This document shows, one piece after another, positions 59,083 through 64,000 of a stretch of 64,000 nucleotides of DNA (its first letter is position 1; each line of letters begins with the position of its first letter). Position numbers and translations under genes: made by a program. A model generated the notes under the pieces. The model did no database searches. It was not told where the DNA came from and was given only the letters and a program-made list of their open reading frames with translations. The DNA is from Brasenia schreberi (Eukaryota; Streptophyta; Magnoliopsida; Nymphaeales; Cabombaceae): the NCBI GenBank assembly GCA_036023115.1, contig JAYKKT010000059.1, forward strand, positions 6,146,501 to 6,210,500. The letters run 5' to 3'.

Positions 59083-61210
59083 TCTTTTTTTGCCATCGCT
59101 GGTTGAATTGTCAATACTGGTCTCAGTTCATGGCACGAGAACTCTACTGGTTTTGTAATTTGCACGATAAATGAACAATTTACATGTTGTATTGCAATTT
59201 AACAAGCAATCATTAATGATCCACTAATTATGTTATTGTGTACCATGACTGGCCTTTGTTTAATTGTCTTTGGTACTCTTCGTGGCGTCTGTTTGGGCAT
59301 TCTTTTATACGCTACTAGAGTGAGACTATGGTGATGAGCCACTTGACGAGTCTGGATCCGGATATCCATGGAGGTTTTCCAACTGGTGAAGTCACCAGTG
59401 AAGATAACAGTAATCTTACATGTTTTGTCATGGTACTAAACTTTATCTGGAAGTAGGATTTCAGGTTCGAGACTCCTCGGTATGAATATGTTACTAAAAC
59501 AATGTTTTAGAACGATTGGAATTGCAAACTAAAGATATATGTTTAGGACATTCTACTTTCCATGTGGTATTGCCATTCAACGGAAACCATCTGGCTTCCG
59601 AACAAGATTTCCGGTGAACTTCAAGTACGTCTATGAATCAAGATGCCCTAGCAGTAGTAGTAGTACTACAGTCACTAAGCCGGTGTGGTGATAACGACCT
59701 TCACTTGATAAGTCTTGTTTTAATATAGAAAAGAAAGTAGCTACTAAGAACAAAGTGATGAAATGGACCGATTTTATCTAAAACATAGTTTGTGGAAATA
59801 TTTGAATAAATTTACATAAATACAGAAACTCTAACTGTATTCAGATTCAAAGCAATAGCAAAGGCCCTAAGCTGTTACTAGCTGATGTTTCAGTTGAGCC
59901 TTCTCTGAGTGCTTCCTCGTGGTCTGCTCATGTGAAGTTCATTCGGACTGGACCATGTAGATAAAATGAATTGGGCTCCCTCGAGCCTTAGTAACCATGG
60001 AAAGCATGCGCAAGCAATATACATTTCTTTCTTCACTTATGGTAAGCTGGGCTAATCTGACTGCCGTTAGGCCTACAAGGTACTGAAATTAGAAATTCGG
60101 GATGAATCTATGCTGCCAAAACTCATCACAAAACACTTGTTTACTGAAGACTGTTTCGAGGTCCCAACAACCTCAATATGGCAAATTGGCAATCGTGCAT
60201 CTTGATGACATGTATGGTGATCAAACTGAAACATGCATATATAAGTATATGGCTGAATGCAATCATTCAACATATTTGTGTCACGTGTTTATTGCCAAGA
60301 AGGGTATGTTGTAGCATTTGGTAGTTGAATTCTAGCAAAAGATATGATTGAACACTGGCAGTTGACCGTAAGAAAATGACTTCAGTGGTTGAATGTTCTT
60401 CCAGCATTGTTAACAACAGCAACACGAAATGTTCAACGTTGTCAAAACATATACAGTTAATGCTCCCATTCGATTGAGATTAAATTTGTCACAACCAAAG
60501 GCCCCTCTCTCTCTCTCCTTTTTTTTCGTACAATGGGAAGCCAAAGATGTATGCCCCCTGGTTATCGAACTCACGGCCTCCATTTGTGAGACAACCCCCC
60601 AGGCGAGCTACCTCTCGTTGTGCACCAAATACCTTAACCTGCACAAGATAGAGTTCTTATCTTCACAAGAAATCTGTGCTAGTATTGACGGTCCAATATT
60701 GATACTGATATTTGAGAGCTAAGAGACCTTTTAGTAAATTATACAAGCATGCTAAATGATGATATCTTAACAGCTATCTGAGGAATGCTAGTGATCAGGC
60801 ATACACTAACAAATAAAGTAGGCAGCTACTTTGGGCACTTTCAATATTCTTTTGCAGAGGACCCTCTTTCTAATGTAAATGTCGATACTCAATGTTCCCA
60901 ACCTGTATTATAAACAAGAATTAACAGTTTTCCTTTTACCATCCATCCTTAAGTGTAAAGGATTAGCTTTCTTTTTTGGGGGTGGGGTCGAGGGGAGTTT
61001 GGGGGATTACAAGGATTAATGTATTAAACTGCCACATTTGGGCGTTCTTTCTTTTTAAAAGAGAAGTGAAAAGAGTGAATTTCACTCATCAACATGAAAA
61101 ACTTGGTGCATTTGATTTGCTTACTTTTCAAAGCAAGGAAAGAGTCAACCTCATATTTTGCTAGGTTTCACTATGAATAGTTTTAGGACAGTAAAAGTTT
61201 GCATTTTCTA
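59083..61210. repeat. About 2-kb direct duplication, copy 2
   Basis: Partner of 54100-56150. It carries a private SINE (60506-60638) and lacks the SINE of copy 1. Confidence 0.85.
60506..60638 (-). mobile_element. tRNA-related SINE, GGCCTCCC family relative
   Basis: Minus sense: AGGTAGCTCGCCTGGGGG (A-box region), GTGAGTTCGATAACCAGG (B box), GGCATACATCTTTGGCTTCC, then CATTGTACG and an A/GA-rich end (T/CT on the plus strand). Copy 1 of the duplication has no such insert at the corresponding point (about 55418). Confidence 0.72.
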
Positions 61211-61249
61211 TATTTTCATAAACATATCAGTTTTGTAACCTCTCTCTCT

Positions 61250-61297
61250 CTTCTTTTCCCATACTATATGGATTGGCTACATGGATTCTTTATTTCC
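61250..61297 (-). mobile_element. RTE LINE 3' scrap
   Basis: Plus-strand CTTTTCCCATACTATATGGA followed by TTGGCTACATGGATTCTTTA is the reverse complement of the LINE end (codons for KQRIHVADPV and tail start). Confidence 0.75.
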
Positions 61298-61428
61298 TAA
61301 GCTCTATCATAATTTGTAGAATCCATGATAAATGTCTGACAAAGTTTTATGCTCGTTGTCAAAAGCCTAATGCAACCCTCCTCTTTTATCCAGGCTTGGG
61401 ACTAGCCATGCAAGCATGATCCCTTACA

Positions 61429-61490
<62 letters not shown>

Positions 61491-62369
61491 GAATTTCAAT
61501 TAGGTAAAGAAACAAATCCAACTCTTGAGATCGTAACACTATAATCTATACTAAACTAATATTATGTCGGCCAGCTCTTATTTAGAAAACATTTGGAAAC
61601 ATCAATCTTAAGACGGCATACTGTAAAACCAGTGCATACAAACTTCTAGCCTACTGTGCAAAGAAAAATTCCATACATGACATGATTTCTTGTGACGCAT
61701 GTTCGTATATGAGACAACCAAACACTAGAAAATGTCTCAAACAAGTGCGGCTAAACCTGATTCATTGACTCGGGACTCTTGTTTGACTGCATAACACTCA
61801 CACTTCCAAATATGAGCCAAAGGAAGAAGAATGATGAATGAATTTCCGTGTCTTTCTTTTCTAGAAAGACCTTCATTTCTTGTTGCTTGCACACGCATAC
61901 ATAGATGATCATTTCAGGTGGTCGACATGAGAGACCATAGTCCAAGGGAATGACTGATCACAATTACGAGCAGAAAACACACACTAAAGAAACTGGAAAT
62001 ATGAAACTCTTCGAACTGTTGGCATAGCGTGACATTCTTGGTAGCATAATTTGTCACATTGAATTTACAACAATGGTCAAGTAACAATGAGATTCAATGT
62101 ACTGTTCGAAACCAAATGGATTAAGCTACCAGAAGGTACATCCATAGAAAGAAAAAGTGAGGCCCAAAACATCATAATGGATGTCAGTAACAGCAGAAAT
62201 ACACTGATGTGCAGAGGATAAGAACTTGATCAAACTTGCCCAAGTTCATTAGTATCTCCCCGCTAAATCAAATTATCCCATGATACCCATGATCACCGCA
62301 TGACTTTAATCAAATATGGACTTATAGTTCCATACAGATGAAATAACTCAGATAATGTGGCAGTCAATA
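61298..62369. other. Intergenic DNA between LINE scrap and copia LTR
   Basis: Contains the TA microsatellite at 61435-61488. No gene recognised. Confidence 0.4.
61435..61488. repeat. (TA)n microsatellite
   Basis: About 54 bases of TA. Confidence 0.97.
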
Positions 62370-62625
62370 TGTTGAAAATTTTTATTGATAATCAACGAAC
62401 ATATTACATAATATGATTGGAGATAACCTCCCTATCTCAGGAAACAAGAATATGCAGTCTGCGGCAGCCGTACTGGCTGCTGTACCTTTTTCACACTAAA
62501 TCCTACAGCTTAAGTTGATATTTGAGAGGGCTTTATAACTTAAAAAGACTAATATGCTTTTATTTAAACATACTTAACAAACAAGAATTGATCTGAGATC
62601 CAGGATCCGATATTACCTCTCAACA
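62370..62625 (-). repeat. Copia 3' LTR, 256 bp
   Basis: Plus-strand ends TGTTGA and TCAACA are perfect inverted termini. The right end adjoins the RNase H coding end as expected. The opposite LTR is outside the window. Confidence 0.78.
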
Positions 62626-62628
62626 TTC

Positions 62629-64000
62629 CTCAAGTTGGTGAAAGACCTTCACTACACCCAACTTCCTTAGAGTCATTGTGAGGCTGCTTCTATTGACTGC
62701 TTTCATAAGGAAATCTGCCCTTTGATTCGTAGACTTAACATACACCAACTTGAACTCTTGACTTGCTACTTTTTCTATGATGAAATGACAATCAATCTTA
62801 ATATGCTTAGTCCTCTTATGATACACCAGATTTGATGTGATTTGTATTGTTGCCTTGCTGTGTCACAGTATAAGGAAATATGACATATCGCCTCCATTTC
62901 CATCTCACGTATTAACCACAACCCTTCACACATCACATGAGCAATTGCTCTATACTCACCTTAAGCATTAGATCAGACAACAAGAGATTGTTTTTTACTC
63001 GTCTATGAAACTATATTACCCCAAGTAAAGTAGTATATCTAGTAGTAGATTTACAGTCATAAGAGTCTCAGTCGAGTCTGCATCTGCATATACTTCAAGA
63101 TTAAGTTGTCTAGAATTAGAAGAAAGAAAACCAAACCCAAGAGTAGCTTTTAGATACCGCAATATACGATAAACAGCATCCATATGTGTTTTGGTTGGAG
63201 CATGCACGAATCAACTAACCATACCAACTGCCTAAGTAATGTTTGGACGAGTAATAGTCACATAAATCAACTTCTCAACCAATCTTTGATACTTGCCCAC
63301 GTCTCCATACTTTGTGTTATCATTAAGATGTAGCTTCTCATTTACTTTCATAGGAATATCACTTTTCTTACAATATATCATATTTGTATCCTTCAGTAAA
63401 TTCATAGTGTACTTCCTTTCAGTTAGAATATCCCTTTGCTAGAGTATAAAACTTTAATTCCCAAGAAACAGTGTAGTTTGAACAAGTCTTTTAAATCAAA
63501 AAGTTGATGTAGTTGTCCTTTGAGTAGTCTGCCCAAGATCATCTCCTATGACAATGATATCATCTACATAGACAATTACAATAGTTATTTTTTCCTTCTT
63601 AATAAATAAAGTATGATCATTTACATTCCTATGATATCCCAAACTGCTCACGTATTCACTAAATTTTTCAAAACAAGCTCTAGGAGATTATTTTAGACCA
63701 TAGATACATTTTCCTTTTGTTCCTTAGTATCAAATCCCGGAGGTAATTCCATATAAACCTCTTCATTAAGATTTTCACATAGAAAGATATTTTTATACAT
63801 CAAACTGCCACATATCCCAACCTTTGTGGACTGCAAGACTCAAAATAACTCTGATAGAAGTAAGTTTTGTCACTGGAGCAAATGTTTCATTATAGTCAAT
63901 TTCATATAACTAACTGTAGCTTTTAGCCACAAGTCTTGTTTTATATTGTTCGAGACTTCTATCATCATTATACTTCACCGTATAAACTTATTTGCCGCCC
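62629..64000 (-). pseudogene. Copia reverse transcriptase and RNase H remnant
   Basis: Minus-sense landmarks: YNETFAPVTKLTSIRVILSL near 63880-63830, YGLKSPRACFEKFSEYVSSL with one stop near 63710-63640, the catalytic box IVYVDDIIVIGDDLG (YVDD intact) near 63590-63540, MHAPTKTHMDAVYRILRYLK with LNLEVYADADS near 63207-63050, and RTKHIKIDCHFIIEKVASQE near 62820. The link between AD(A)DS and RTKHI is frame-broken and partly deleted. The gene cannot make a full product. Confidence 0.87.

Larger units (their letters stand above)
62370..64000 (-). mobile_element. Ty1/copia element entering from the right edge (pol 3' half and 3' LTR)
   Basis: In minus sense, from the right edge: reverse transcriptase, RNase H, a short polypurine-like stretch (CTTGAGGA) and a 3' LTR. 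The layout, with the coding end HQLEEC overlapping the polypurine tract, is typical of one group of plant copia elements. Many stops and shifts indicate a dead copy. The 5' part lies beyond 64000. Confidence 0.88.

Noticed and set aside
62370..62625. Relationship between this LTR and the one at 28544
   Set aside because: Both begin TGTTGA but the interiors do not match; they belong to different copia families.

Overview
This window reads as nuclear DNA of a flowering plant. Genes are interrupted by introns with plant-type splice sites, intergenic DNA is AT-rich and full of long (CT)n, (AT)n and (GT)n tracts, and every recognisable mobile element belongs to a plant lineage: Ty1/copia, a Tat-like Ty3/gypsy element, RTE-type LINEs, tRNA-related SINEs and hAT-type MITEs. 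The species cannot be told from the sequence. Host genes are few, and more than half of what can be recognised is transposon-derived.

Host genes. (1) 1676-2291, minus: the first three coding exons of RBX1, the RING-box subunit of cullin-RING ubiquitin ligases. The last exon lies off the left edge. (2) 3771-4085, minus: two spliced exons that end an unrecognised protein. (3) 6553-7182, plus: an unrecognised open frame beside a solo-looking copia LTR. (4) 15967-16425, minus: an intact single-exon DUF1677 protein. (5) 46057-50968, plus: a three-coding-exon gene for a double-stranded RNA-binding protein (DRB family) with two dsRBDs and a basic C-terminus, split by a 3.7-kb intron that has taken up a LINE. 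(6) 51605-51990, plus: exon-like, tandemly duplicated coding remnants of unknown family.

Mobile DNA. The centre (about 26.5-36.5 kb) is a three-level nest. A Tat-like gypsy element has integrase on the minus strand and an antisense plant-mobile-domain-like ORF on the plus strand. It was split by a complete copia element (28544-34304, LTRs on both ends, 5-bp target duplication GCTTT), and that copia element was split by a 5'-truncated RTE LINE (about 30150-31731). At least ten fragments of RTE LINEs are scattered over the window; three have perfect 16-19 bp target duplications. Another copia element enters from the right edge (62370-64000, minus).

Right third. A roughly 2-kb segment at 54.1-56.2 kb recurs in direct orientation at 59.1-61.2 kb, and each copy carries a private SINE missing from the other. 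Between them are three MITEs, one a 568-bp hAT-type element with a perfect 8-bp target duplication.

I found no CRISPR array, no operon, no genuine tRNA or rRNA gene and no evidence of a new multi-gene system. The points most worth a second look are the nested gypsy/copia/LINE structure with its antisense ORF, the empty-site pairs in the duplication, the LINE target duplications, and the unidentified exons.
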